Source: Thermostichus sp047462415 (lineage in GTDB: Bacteria; Cyanobacteriota; Cyanobacteriia; Thermostichales; Thermostichaceae). From it: a DNA stretch of 64,000 nucleotides. Within the stretch, counting starts at the first letter, position 1. Each line of letters starts with the position of its first letter. Of this stretch, positions 36,135 through 44,507 are shown piece after piece. The DNA lies in NCBI RefSeq assembly GCF_047462415.1, contig NZ_JANSJE010000005.1, forward strand, positions 73,867 to 137,866. The letters are read 5' to 3'. A program made the position numbers and the translations under genes. The notes beneath the pieces are model-generated. The model did not search any database. It saw nothing but the letters and a program-made list of their open reading frames with translations, and had not been told where the DNA came from.

Positions 36135-36818
36135 TTAACCCTCCTGGGCCGTCTCTTGTTCCAGGCTGGCAGCGATGGCCGCCAGGCAGTCTTCCCAGGC
36201 GGCTCCCTGCTCCAGAGATTGGACGGCGACGGCATAGGTCTGGGGGTGGGCCTGCAACAGCGCTCGTCCCTGGCGCAAGAAGCGGTTGATTTGGACCTTC
36301 ATTTTGGCTGGAGAGGTCAAGGGCTGCGCTGCCAACAGCGTTGCCAACTGCTGCCGATCCTCTGTATCGCCCGTAATTTGGCTGTAGTGCAACGATTCTG
36401 CGGCTGCCCCCGCCATCCAGAACGTGCCGTAGCGCTCCACCTCTGCCCAAGGGATCCTTCCCTGAGCCTGCCAAGTGTGCATCGGGGCCCGATCCAACTC
36501 CACCCCGCCGTAGCCAGGCATCCCCCGTCGAAAGGCTTGCCAGGGACTAAGCACATAGCCCAACAACGGGATCCCGAGCAGATGGGCCACCAAAATGTGC
36601 CCCGCTTCGTGGCGGATGACCCGCTGCCGGTAGGCCGGCGAAGCCCAATCCAGCAGCCCGCCCAGCAACCCTGAAATCCGCCCCCCAAAGGCCACTTGCT
36701 CGACGATGACCAGCCCCACCAGTCCTACCAGGGGCATGGCAACCCGCGGCCCCAGCACCGCCGACAAAACCAAAGCTGCCACCACCCAAGCAGCGCGAGT
36801 AACTCCAGCTTCTGACAT
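36135..36818 (-). CDS. FtsH/M41-like metallopeptidase domain protein without AAA module
   Basis: 227 residues. Two hydrophobic stretches occupy about residues 10-42. The zinc-binding HEAGH lies at residues 70-74 (VIRHEAGHILVAHLLGI). The later ITGDTEDRQQLATLL resembles the FtsH segment carrying the third ligand Asp. FtsH itself joins this peptidase to an AAA+ ATPase, which is missing here. Related stand-alone proteins occur in cyanobacteria and chloroplasts. It may be a membrane-anchored protease or a non-ATP-dependent partner, and activity is unproven. It precedes tpiA on the same strand by about 160 bp. Confidence 0.75.
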   Translation of the reverse strand: MSEAGVTRAAWVVAALVLSAVLGPRVAMPLVGLVGLVIVEQVAFGGRISGLLGGLLDWASPAYRQRVIRHEAGHILVAHLLGIPLLGYVLSPWQAFRRGMPGYGGVELDRAPMHTWQAQGRIPWAEVERYGTFWMAGAAAESLHYSQITGDTEDRQQLATLLAAQPLTSPAKMKVQINRFLRQGRALLQAHPQTYAVAVQSLEQGAAWEDCLAAIAASLEQETAQEG

Positions 36819-36903
36819 CGGCTAGCTACCCCCTTAACCAACCAGCTGAAGGGAGGATCCCATAACAGCTTACGCGCCAAAACCCAACAGGAAAGCCGGG
36901 CTT

Positions 36904-37314
36904 TCACAACCCGACAATCTGGGTGTTTTCAAAGGTGGCGAGAATTGCATCCAGATCTTTGCTCTGCAGTGAGTAGGTGGCAGTGGCATCGCTGCCAAAC
37001 TGGATCTCGTCCCCATCCTCAAGATCCCGAAATTCCACCCGCTGCCCACCCACGTAAAGGCCATTGGTGCTAGGATTGCCCTGAATGTCGCCGTCGATAA
37101 TTTGGTAGGTGAACCCGTCGGGAGAAGAAGGAGATTCGGTTTTAACCAAAATAGCGTGGTAGCGAGAGGCGTACTGCGAGTCAATGCGAATACTGTTGCG
37201 CGGATCCCGGCCCAATGAGTAGAGCTCGGCTGTCAACCAGTAGGCCTTTGGCCCCTGTCGATCTTTGACAATTAGCACATGATTGAGGGCCGGTCGGCGA
37301 GGGGGCGTGGTCAT
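36904..37314 (-). CDS. FHA-domain protein
   Basis: 136 residues from ATG 37314, chosen because conserved sequence starts there. The frame extends to 37365. The whole protein is essentially one forkhead-associated domain: LYSLGRDPRNSIRI, SRYHAILVKT, GFTYQIIDGDIQG, STNGLYVGGQRV and DGDEIQFGSD. All the residues expected for phosphothreonine binding (Arg, Ser, His, Asn-Gly) are visible. It is a paralogue of the FHA protein at 20.6 kb, with which it shares the GFTY..IDG insert. The phosphorylated partner is unknown. Confidence 0.85.
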   Translation of the reverse strand: MTTPPRRPALNHVLIVKDRQGPKAYWLTAELYSLGRDPRNSIRIDSQYASRYHAILVKTESPSSPDGFTYQIIDGDIQGNPSTNGLYVGGQRVEFRDLEDGDEIQFGSDATATYSLQSKDLDAILATFENTQIVGL

Positions 37315-37509
37315 AAAGCCACCCACTTGCACAACACTGAGGGCAGTATACCCAAAACATAACATACGGAATCCCCCAGTTGGATCCCCATATCCACCGG
37401 ATGAGTCTCACTGGGATGGGCAGGATTGGCACATCACCCTGAGCAGCGAGTAGATTTTTGTAACAACTCCTCTCATAATGGGATTAACGATGCACATGGA
37501 TCCCTGACC

Positions 37510-37926
37510 ATGAATGGCTCGCAACCGGATCCCGGTGTCCAACCCCGTCCTCCCCAGACACCGAGGCTGATTGAGCTACCGGAAGATGAAACCGATGCGC
37601 AGCTTGGCGATCCCCTGCGCATGCAGCGCTACGAATGCCGTTCCTGTGGCTACGTTTACGAGCCGGCCAAGGGGGATCAACTCAATCGGATCCCGGCGGG
37701 TGTGCCGTTTGAGGAATTGCCCGCCGATTGGAAATGTCCGGTGTGCCGAGCCGACCAGCGCTTCTTCCAAGCAGTGGGAGCCAAAGGCAAGCCTTCGGGT
37801 TTTCAAGAGAACTTGCGCTACGGCCTGGGGGTGAACGTGATGACCCCTGCCCAAAAGAACCTGCTCATTTTCTTGGGATTGGCGCTGGGGTTTTTATTTT
37901 TGATGAGTTTTTATTTCGTCGAGTGA
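37510..37926 (+). CDS. rubA: Membrane-anchored rubredoxin RubA
   Basis: 138 residues. The rubredoxin iron site is formed by Cys43, Cys46, Cys76 and Cys79 (YECRSCGYVY and DWKCPVCRAD). A C-terminal hydrophobic helix (LLIFLGLALGFLFLMSFYF) anchors it. In cyanobacteria RubA is needed for photosystem assembly. The start is ATG 37510, after which the conserved core follows an unstructured Pro-rich stretch. The stop overlaps the ycf48 start by one base (TGATG), so the two are translationally coupled, the usual cyanobacterial order. Confidence 0.93.
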   Translation: MNGSQPDPGVQPRPPQTPRLIELPEDETDAQLGDPLRMQRYECRSCGYVYEPAKGDQLNRIPAGVPFEELPADWKCPVCRADQRFFQAVGAKGKPSGFQENLRYGLGVNVMTPAQKNLLIFLGLALGFLFLMSFYFVE

Positions 37927-38924
37927 TGGCCAAGATGTTGAAGCTCTTGAGACTGGCGCTGTTGGCTGCTTGCTCCCTGCTGCTGATGGCGGCGCGGATG
38001 CCGAATATGCAGGTGGTGCCCTGGCAGCAGGTGGAGGTGCCTACCCAAAACATTCTGCTGGACATCGCCTTCACCGGCACCACCCCTACACACGGCTGGC
38101 TGGTGGGAGACAAGGCGACACTGCTGGAATCCCACGATGGCGGTTTGCACTGGCAGGTGCGGGAGCTGTCGAGCTTGGAGCCAGAAGCCTACCTTGCCTC
38201 GATCAGCTTTGCCGGGGCAGAAGGCTGGGTGGCCGGGCAGCCGAAGATCCTCCTTCACACCCTGAACGAGGGATCCGACTGGACTTCCATTCGCCTCAAC
38301 ACCCAACTGCCGGGTGAGCCGATCTTAATCCAGGCTTTGGGCCCTGGGGCTGCCGAGATGGTGACCAATGTGGGCGCCATCTACCGCACGGAAGATGGCG
38401 GGCAGACCTGGCGCGCTCAGGTGGAGGAGCCGATTGGGGCCATCAAAAACATCGCCCGCGGCCCTGGGGGAGAATACCTGGCGGTGTCGTCGCGGGGCAG
38501 CTTTTATTTTCTCTACACGCCAGAAAGCCGCGCCTGGAAGCCTTATCCGCGGGAGAGCTCCCGCCGCATTCAAAACATGGGTTTTGGCCCCAACGGCAGC
38601 GCCTGGAAACTGAACCAAGGGGCAGAGATTGCCTTCACGGAGGACTTCACCTCTGGCGAGTGGGCGTCGCCGCTGCGTCCGGGTCGGGCCCTCAGCTTTG
38701 GCTATTTGAATGCGGCCTATCAAAACGACCACGACCTGTGGGTGGTGGGGGGTGGCGCCACCCTGATCCACAGCCCCGACGGTGGCAAAACCTGGGAGCA
38801 GGCTAAGCAAGTCAGCGATATCCCCGCCAATTTCTACAGCATCGAGTTTTTCGGCCCCGACCGAGGGTTTATCTTGGGGCAACGGGGCACCCTCTTGCGC
38901 TATGTCAGCTCCAACAACTCCTGA
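37926..38924 (+). CDS. ycf48: Photosystem II assembly factor Ycf48
   Basis: 332 residues. The N-terminus has a hydrophobic signal with a lipobox-like LLAAC (Cys16), so it is probably a lumenal or periplasmic lipoprotein. The body is a seven-bladed propeller of BNR-like repeats (THGWLVGDKATLLESHDGG, AEGWVAGQPKILLHT, GAIYRTEDGGQTW, HDLWVVGGGATLIHSPDGG, DRGFILGQRGTLLRY). It binds the D1 precursor and helps PSII reaction-centre assembly. In many cyanobacteria psbEFLJ follow directly. Here murG follows instead. Confidence 0.94.
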   Translation: MAKMLKLLRLALLAACSLLLMAARMPNMQVVPWQQVEVPTQNILLDIAFTGTTPTHGWLVGDKATLLESHDGGLHWQVRELSSLEPEAYLASISFAGAEGWVAGQPKILLHTLNEGSDWTSIRLNTQLPGEPILIQALGPGAAEMVTNVGAIYRTEDGGQTWRAQVEEPIGAIKNIARGPGGEYLAVSSRGSFYFLYTPESRAWKPYPRESSRRIQNMGFGPNGSAWKLNQGAEIAFTEDFTSGEWASPLRPGRALSFGYLNAAYQNDHDLWVVGGGATLIHSPDGGKTWEQAKQVSDIPANFYSIEFFGPDRGFILGQRGTLLRYVSSNNS

Positions 38925-38954
38925 CGATCTCAGGGATCCCTAGCCGGTACGCGG

Positions 38955-40043
38955 GTGGATACACGCGCCAGGGCCACAGTTTCGCTTCCGCGGCTGCTGG
39001 TTGCTGCCAGCGGTACTGGCGGGCACGTTTTTCCGGCTTTGGCCATTGCCGAGCAGTTGCCCGATTGGCAGATCGAATGGCTGGGGGTGCCGGATCGGAT
39101 GGAAGGGAAGCTGGTGCAGGAGCGCTACCCTTTGCACCGGGTTGCCATGTCTGGCTGGCAGGGATCCCCTCTCCACAAGCTGCGAGCCTTGGCTCAACTG
39201 GCGCGGGCGACCCTGCAGGTACGCCAACTCCTCAAGTCGGGACGGTTTGATATCGTCCTGACCACCGGTGGCTACATCTCCGCCCCGACCATCTTGGCCG
39301 CCCGTTCGCTGCGGGTGCCGGTGTTGCTGCACGAGTCCAACCGCATCCCCGGCAAAGTCACCCGTTGGCTGGGAAGATTTTGCCACGTGGTGGCGCTGGG
39401 CATGGCGGAGGCGGCAGAGCATTTGCCGGGGGTGGCCGCCCAAGTGGTGGGCACGCCGGTGCGGGCCGAGTTCTATCGGCCCCAGCCCCTGCCCGCCGAT
39501 CTCCCCATCCCCGACGGGGATCCGCTGATCGTGGTGATAGGGGGGAGCCAAGGGGCACGGGGCCTCAACCGCATGGTGGCCGCCTGTGCCGAAGCTTGGT
39601 TGGAGGCGGGGGCTTGGATTGTGCATCTGACGGGCGGCAGCGAGGCCGGGATCCCCATCCATCCCCGCTACCGGCCCTTTCCTTTCCGCACCGATGTGGC
39701 TGCCCTGCTGCAGCGGGCAACGTTTGCCATCAGCCGGGCCGGAGCCATGAGCCTGGCGGAGTTGTGGGCCACCGCCACTCCGGCCATTTTGATCCCCTAT
39801 CCTTTTGCCGCCGAGGATCATCAGTATCAGAATGCCCTAGCCTTTGTGGGGCGCGGTGGGGGTGTGGTCATGCGAGAATCCGAAGAGCATGTGGACTTGC
39901 TGCGGCAAACGGTGTTGACCTGGTTGGCTCAGCCGCAGGTGGTTGCCCAAATGGCTGCCCACTTGCAAGCCACAGCTCCCCCCAATGCCAGCAAGGCCGT
40001 AGCCCACCTGTTGCAGGAGATCTGCCAAAGTTCTGCCCGTTAA
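38955..40043 (+). CDS. murG: UDP-GlcNAc:lipid I N-acetylglucosaminyltransferase
   Basis: 362 residues. The glycine-rich loop is ASGTGGHVFPALAIAEQL. Later blocks are TTGGYISAPTILAARSLRVPVLLHESN and IVVIGGSQGARGLN, then the UDP-GlcNAc site SRAGAMSLAELWA and ILIPYPFAAEDHQYQNA. It adds GlcNAc to lipid I to make lipid II at the inner face of the plasma membrane during peptidoglycan synthesis. The start is GTG 38955, 30 bp after ycf48. The nth-like gene follows after 19 bp on the same strand. Confidence 0.94.
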   Translation: MDTRARATVSLPRLLVAASGTGGHVFPALAIAEQLPDWQIEWLGVPDRMEGKLVQERYPLHRVAMSGWQGSPLHKLRALAQLARATLQVRQLLKSGRFDIVLTTGGYISAPTILAARSLRVPVLLHESNRIPGKVTRWLGRFCHVVALGMAEAAEHLPGVAAQVVGTPVRAEFYRPQPLPADLPIPDGDPLIVVIGGSQGARGLNRMVAACAEAWLEAGAWIVHLTGGSEAGIPIHPRYRPFPFRTDVAALLQRATFAISRAGAMSLAELWATATPAILIPYPFAAEDHQYQNALAFVGRGGGVVMRESEEHVDLLRQTVLTWLAQPQVVAQMAAHLQATAPPNASKAVAHLLQEICQSSAR

Positions 40044-40062
40044 CTCCCCCAGAGGGCCAGCC

Positions 40063-40839
40063 GTGGTACAGCCGAGAGTGGATGGTCTTTCCCAATGTCC
40101 GCCTGAGCCCGCCGTTTGCGCTCCTCGGACGGAGCCGTCAACCCCGCTGCCAGAGCTCCGGCTCGCCGACAGGACGGAATCGCTGTTGATGCAGCTAGAG
40201 CAGTGCTTCGGGATCCCTCAGCGCCCCCACACCCCCGACGGCCTTCCCCTCTATCCCGATCTCCTGGACGAGTTGGTGGGCACGGTTCTCTCCCAAAACA
40301 CCACCGATTACAACAGCAGCCGTGCCTTCCGCGCCCTCAAAGCTGCCTTTCCCACCTGGGAGGCCGTCTTGGCTGCCGACCTGGCGGAGCTGGCCCAGGT
40401 GATCCGGCCCGGCGGCTTAGCCCACCTCAAGGCAGCCCGCATTCAGGAGATCCTGGCCGCCATTGGCGAGCGACGGGGATCCCTCAGTCTTGACTTTCTA
40501 AGAGACCTGGACGACGCCAGCGCCCTCGACTTTCTGCTCTCCCTAAAAGGGGTAGGGCTGAAGACCGCCACCTGTGTGTTGTTGTTCGGGCTAGGTCGGG
40601 ATCTCTGCCCGGTAGATACCCACGTGCATCGAGTGGCCAACCGTCTGGGCTTGGTGCGGGCCAAACATCCCGACGACACCTTTGCTCAGCTTTCCCCGCA
40701 GATCCCCAAGGGCAAAGCCTACTCCCTGCATGTCAACTTCATCCGGCTGGGCAAGCGCATCTGCAAAGCGCGTATGCCCGAGTGTAGCCGCTGCCCGCTG
40801 CGTCGCACCTGCCCCTCTGCCCCCTTGCGGCAACGTTGA
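40063..40839 (+). CDS. nth: Endonuclease III-like DNA glycosylase
   Basis: 258 residues from GTG 40063. The helix-hairpin-helix region SLKGVGLKTATCVLLFGLG carries the catalytic Lys. The catalytic Asp is in PVDTHVHRVANRLGLV. The C-terminal [4Fe-4S] ligands are C-x6-C-x2-C-x5-C in ICKARMPECSRCPLRRTC. It removes oxidised pyrimidines and cuts abasic sites in base-excision repair. The first 40 residues are unconserved and the ATG at 40189 is an alternative start. The order of the motifs is complete, so activity is likely. Confidence 0.88.
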   Translation: MVQPRVDGLSQCPPEPAVCAPRTEPSTPLPELRLADRTESLLMQLEQCFGIPQRPHTPDGLPLYPDLLDELVGTVLSQNTTDYNSSRAFRALKAAFPTWEAVLAADLAELAQVIRPGGLAHLKAARIQEILAAIGERRGSLSLDFLRDLDDASALDFLLSLKGVGLKTATCVLLFGLGRDLCPVDTHVHRVANRLGLVRAKHPDDTFAQLSPQIPKGKAYSLHVNFIRLGKRICKARMPECSRCPLRRTCPSAPLRQR

Positions 40840-40855
40840 TCCCCGCAGCAGAGTT

Positions 40856-42670
40856 CTACGCAGAGGGGATCCCCTCTTGTCCGTTGCCCTGGGCTGGAGG
40901 AACTTCCGGCTCCAGGACTTGCCGCACAGATTCGATCTCTTGGGAGAGCAACACCCGATCCCGCTCCAAGAGGCCGACCACATGCTCCGGATCCTCCCGC
41001 GAGACCACCGGCAACTGGCGCAAATCGTATTCGTACATCGGCTCGGCAGCCACTGCCACCGCCTCATCGGGAAAGGTGGTGAGCACCGCCGATTGGCTGA
41101 CCTGCTCTACTGTCAGCTCGGCCAATTCCCCAGCTTCCCTGTGAGCCAAAGCGCGCTCGAGGTCTTCCAGGGTGAGAATACCTCGCAGCCGCTCCTGGCC
41201 ATCCACCACCAAGGCGCTATGGCACTTTTGTTGCAGCAAACGCTCCAGGGCCTCCCGCAGGGGCGTATCCTGCTGCAACAGCAGAGAAGGGGGTACCATC
41301 ACCTCTTGCACCGTCAGGCCCTTGTTGGGCTCCTGGCCGCGACGGGCGGAAGGGTAGATGGCCGGTGAGTGCAACTGCTCCGCCAGCCAAATGCTCAAAC
41401 CCACCGCCGCCATCACCGGCAGCGCGATGTGGTAGTCCCGCGTCATCTCAAACAGCAGCAAAATGGCCGTCAGCGGAGCCCGCACACTGGCCGCCAACAC
41501 CGCCGCCATGCCCACCATGGCGTAAGCGGCAGGGGGAGAGAGGGCGATGGCGGGCAACACCTGTCCCAACACCTGGCCGTAGGCTGCCCCCAGCACCGCC
41601 CCCAGGAACAAAGCCGGCGCAAAGGTTCCCCCCACAAAGCCGCTGGCCAGGCTCAAAGCGCTCAGCAACAGCTTGCCCAGCAAAAGCAGGCCCAGATGGC
41701 CAAGGGAAAAGGGCACAGCCTGCAAGATCGACTCAACGGTTTCATAGCCCACCCCCAACGCCAACGGGATCCCCAAGCCCGCCCAGCCCAGGATCCCACC
41801 TCCCAAAATGGGCTTGCTCCAAGCCGGCCAAGCGGCCAGGGGGCCACTGCCAAACAGGTGCTTGCCCCACTCCAGAGCGTAGCTGAAGGCCAGAGAAACC
41901 AGGCTGGCCAAAAAGCCCAAGCCAAGATAGAGGGGCACCTCCAGCAGGCTGTGGATCTCGTAGTCCGGCAAGACAAAAGCCGGCTGCGTAATGGTGGGCA
42001 AGAGAAAAGCCGGCTGCGCCCCCAACCCCACCTGGGCGACCAGGGCCGACACCACTGCCGCCAACACCACCACACTGACGGCAGAAGTGGTGAACGTGCG
42101 GGCCAAAGCCAGCTCCAGCGCCAAAAACACTCCGGCAATCGGCGCATTAAACCCCGCCGCCAGCCCCGCCGCCGCCCCCGCCGCCAGCAACAGTTGCACC
42201 CGCTCCCGCGAGAGGCGCAGGTTTTGCCCCAGCAGGGATCCCAACAAAGCGCCACTTTCCACACTGGGCGCTTCCGGGCCCAGGGAAGCCCCCGCGCCCA
42301 ACGAGATGGCAGCCGCCAGGAGCTTGAGCGGGATCCACCAGGGCTGAGGCGCCAAAGGACGAACGGAGCTCACCAGACTGGAGAGGCTCGAGTTGGGGAA
42401 GGGCACGACTGCTCCCAAAGCGCCGATCAGCAGACCTCCCAGCACCGGCGCCAAAGCCAGAGACCAGGATCCCGGCAGCCACAGGCCATGGTGTTCTGCG
42501 GCTCTGCCGATGCCATCGACAAAGACGTCTTGCAGCAGATAGCGACACCAGCCGATCAGATAGCGAAACCCGACCACCAACAGCCCCGTGCATAGCCCCA
42601 CTGCCGCCGCCAGCAGCAGAAGAAGGTTCTCAGAAGAGAGGCGCAGGCGGAGAGCGAGGGCGCTGCTCAT
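40856..42670 (-). CDS. ClC-family chloride channel/antiporter with CBS pair
   Basis: 604 residues. The first 420 residues or so contain about ten membrane helices with ClC motifs LGAGASLGPEAPSVESGALLG and GFVGGTFAPALFLGAVLGAAYG. The third ClC motif, GSGIP, is not obvious in its usual place. The C-terminus has two CBS domains (TPLREALERLLQQKCHSALVVDG and EAVAVAAEPMYEYDLRQLPVV), likely to bind adenine nucleotides and regulate transport. It moves chloride or another anion, and whether it is a channel or a proton antiporter cannot be decided. Convergent with nth and 7 bp downstream of map. Confidence 0.88.
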   Translation of the reverse strand: MSSALALRLRLSSENLLLLLAAAVGLCTGLLVVGFRYLIGWCRYLLQDVFVDGIGRAAEHHGLWLPGSWSLALAPVLGGLLIGALGAVVPFPNSSLSSLVSSVRPLAPQPWWIPLKLLAAAISLGAGASLGPEAPSVESGALLGSLLGQNLRLSRERVQLLLAAGAAAGLAAGFNAPIAGVFLALELALARTFTTSAVSVVVLAAVVSALVAQVGLGAQPAFLLPTITQPAFVLPDYEIHSLLEVPLYLGLGFLASLVSLAFSYALEWGKHLFGSGPLAAWPAWSKPILGGGILGWAGLGIPLALGVGYETVESILQAVPFSLGHLGLLLLGKLLLSALSLASGFVGGTFAPALFLGAVLGAAYGQVLGQVLPAIALSPPAAYAMVGMAAVLAASVRAPLTAILLLFEMTRDYHIALPVMAAVGLSIWLAEQLHSPAIYPSARRGQEPNKGLTVQEVMVPPSLLLQQDTPLREALERLLQQKCHSALVVDGQERLRGILTLEDLERALAHREAGELAELTVEQVSQSAVLTTFPDEAVAVAAEPMYEYDLRQLPVVSREDPEHVVGLLERDRVLLSQEIESVRQVLEPEVPPAQGNGQEGIPSA

Positions 42671-42677
42671 GATCGGC

Positions 42678-43553
42678 TCAAGGGCTTGGGGAAGGCAGGG
42701 TCAAGATCTCTACGCCAGTTTCGGTGACGGCAACCGTATGTTCGAATTGCGCCGAAAGCTTGCCGTCCAAAGTAACAGCCGTCCACTTGTCGGGGAGCAC
42801 CTTCACCTCCCAAGTGCCCTCGTTGATCATCGGCTCGATGGTGAACACCATGCCGGGGCGGAGCTTCTCCCCTTTCCCTCGTTCGCCGTAGTGGGGGATC
42901 TGGGGGGCCGTGTGAAACTGCCGTCCCACCCCATGCCCGACAAAATCCCGCACCACGCTGTAGCCCTGGGATTCGGCATATTCTTGAATGGCAGCGCCAA
43001 TGTCGCCGACCCTCCCCCCCGGCTTGACGGCGGCAATGCCCCGCCGCAGACATTCTTCGGTTACCTCCACCAAGCGCCGCGCCCGCTCAGAAGGCTGTCC
43101 GACAAAGAACGTTTTGGAGGTATCGCCGTGGTAGCCATCCAAAACCGGCGTCACATCGATGTTGATGATGTCGCCTTCTCGCAAAACCTGCTTGGGGCTG
43201 GGAATGCCGTGGCAGACCACGTGGTTGACGCTGGTGCAGATGGACTTGGGAAAGCCGTGGTAGCCCAGAGGGGCGCTTCTGGCCCCATGGGCCCGTGTCC
43301 AGCGCTCCGCCTCGTCGTTGAGCTCTTGAGTGGTAATCCCCGGCCGCACCAGCGGCTCTAGGTGCTTGAGCAGATCTGCCGCCAGGCGACAAGCCCGCCG
43401 CATCTTCTCCAGTTCCCGCGCCGAGAGCAACACAATGGGCTGGGGAGCTTGCGCGAGCTGGCTCATGCCCGTCTGCAAAGCGGATCCCAACTGCTCTCCC
43501 CATCGCTGAGAGCGACGGCTGAGATCTGTTAACAACGCTCGCATGTCTTCCAT
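42678..43553 (-). CDS. map: Methionine aminopeptidase, type I
   Basis: 291 residues. The catalytic domain starts near residue 45 (SARELEKMRRACRLAADLL). Metal ligands are visible in order: Asp in NIDVTPVLDGYHGD (two), His in GHGVGRQFH, Glu in FTIEPMINEG, and the last Glu in FEHTVAVTETG. It removes initiator methionine from nascent proteins. The N-terminal 40 residues form a Gln/Arg-rich extension, as in several cyanobacterial paralogues. It is upstream of the ClC gene on the same strand, probably cotranscribed. Confidence 0.93.
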   Translation of the reverse strand: MEDMRALLTDLSRRSQRWGEQLGSALQTGMSQLAQAPQPIVLLSARELEKMRRACRLAADLLKHLEPLVRPGITTQELNDEAERWTRAHGARSAPLGYHGFPKSICTSVNHVVCHGIPSPKQVLREGDIINIDVTPVLDGYHGDTSKTFFVGQPSERARRLVEVTEECLRRGIAAVKPGGRVGDIGAAIQEYAESQGYSVVRDFVGHGVGRQFHTAPQIPHYGERGKGEKLRPGMVFTIEPMINEGTWEVKVLPDKWTAVTLDGKLSAQFEHTVAVTETGVEILTLPSPSP

Positions 43554-43657
43554 GATCAGACCTTAGATTAGACTTAATCTGTGAAAATTGTTCGCGTCAG
43601 CGGCGTGTAGCACCTCGAACCTCTGCCCCCGTCCAGGATGGGTTTGAGTTGAGGTAC

Positions 43658-44236
43658 TCACTCACAGATTCTCTGCCGCCGACGAATCCGCTGCACCAAC
43701 CACAGCCCCAGAAAATAGCTGACGAGAGCTCCCCAAAAGCCGACAAACGCACAACCGACAAACAGCGTGCCCGACACCTCCAGGCCCCACTGCATCCAGT
43801 TTCGCCAAGTGGCCGCCACCAGCTCTGTGGTGGGAAGGACAGTCCGGGATCCCAGCAGCCATTCTCCCACCTGATAGTTAAAGGCATAGATGGGCACATA
43901 GGTGAGGGGATTGCTCACCCAGGTTCCTGCTGCCGCTACTAACTTATTGCCTCGAAATGGAATGGCCAGCACCAGAGCAGCCAGGGTTTGAAAGCCAAAA
44001 ATCGGGAAGCAGCCGGCAAAAACCCCTACCGCCAAGCCGCGGGCAATTTCCTTGGGCGACGATTGCAGCCGCAACAGCCGCAGGTAAAGATAGCGCAGCC
44101 AACGCTTCCAGGCAGAACCCTGGCGGGCCGAGGTCGGCCCCAGTTGAGATCCAGAGTAGGAGCGGGAATAAAGCCCAGGGGATCCCGACGAAGGTTCAGA
44201 GAAAGAGGGCAACCTCAACCAAAAGAGGGGGCTCAT
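43658..44236 (-). CDS. DUF2062 membrane protein
   Basis: 192 residues. The conserved DUF2062 block is SSPKEIARGLAVGVFAGCFPIFGFQT, followed by GNKLVAAAGTWVSNPLTYVPIYAFNYQVGEWLLG. Three to four hydrophobic segments place it in the membrane. The first 45 residues are Ser/Gly/Pro-rich and poorly conserved, so the true start may be later. No function is established for the family that I know of. It lies between map and the oxidase cluster, on the same strand. Confidence 0.8.
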   Translation of the reverse strand: MSPLFWLRLPSFSEPSSGSPGLYSRSYSGSQLGPTSARQGSAWKRWLRYLYLRLLRLQSSPKEIARGLAVGVFAGCFPIFGFQTLAALVLAIPFRGNKLVAAAGTWVSNPLTYVPIYAFNYQVGEWLLGSRTVLPTTELVAATWRNWMQWGLEVSGTLFVGCAFVGFWGALVSYFLGLWLVQRIRRRQRICE

Positions 44237-44357
44237 GGTGGCAAAAAGGGCAACGGAGGGAAGGTGTTAACTCCTGTAAATCCAGTGTATCTTTCCTGCC
44301 GTCGGCAAATCCAGGTCGGCAGCAACAGGATGAGGCTGGAGGATCCATTGAAGGGCG

Positions 44358-44507
44358 CTAGCTGAGCTTGTCCACCAAGGCCAGCACGAAGTGAAGACTC
44401 AAGTAGGAAACCAGCGCCACCAAAAACAGGAACAGGGCAATGCTCAGCCCAGATCGCAGGGCGACCCATTCTCTCTTGGGGTCAGGCTTTTCGGGGGGAG
44501 TTGTCAT
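44358..44507 (-). CDS. Small membrane protein at the end of the cta operon
   Basis: 49 residues from ATG 44507, whose ATGA overlaps the ctaE stop codon, a classic coupled start. A soluble charged head (MTTPPEKPDPKREW) is followed by one transmembrane helix (SGLSIALFLFLVALVSYLSL) and a short tail. Its position and topology suggest a small accessory or fourth subunit of cytochrome c oxidase, but the sequence gives no family match I can name. The frame stays open 12 codons upstream inside ctaE. Confidence 0.65.
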   Translation of the reverse strand: MTTPPEKPDPKREWVALRSGLSIALFLFLVALVSYLSLHFVLALVDKLS

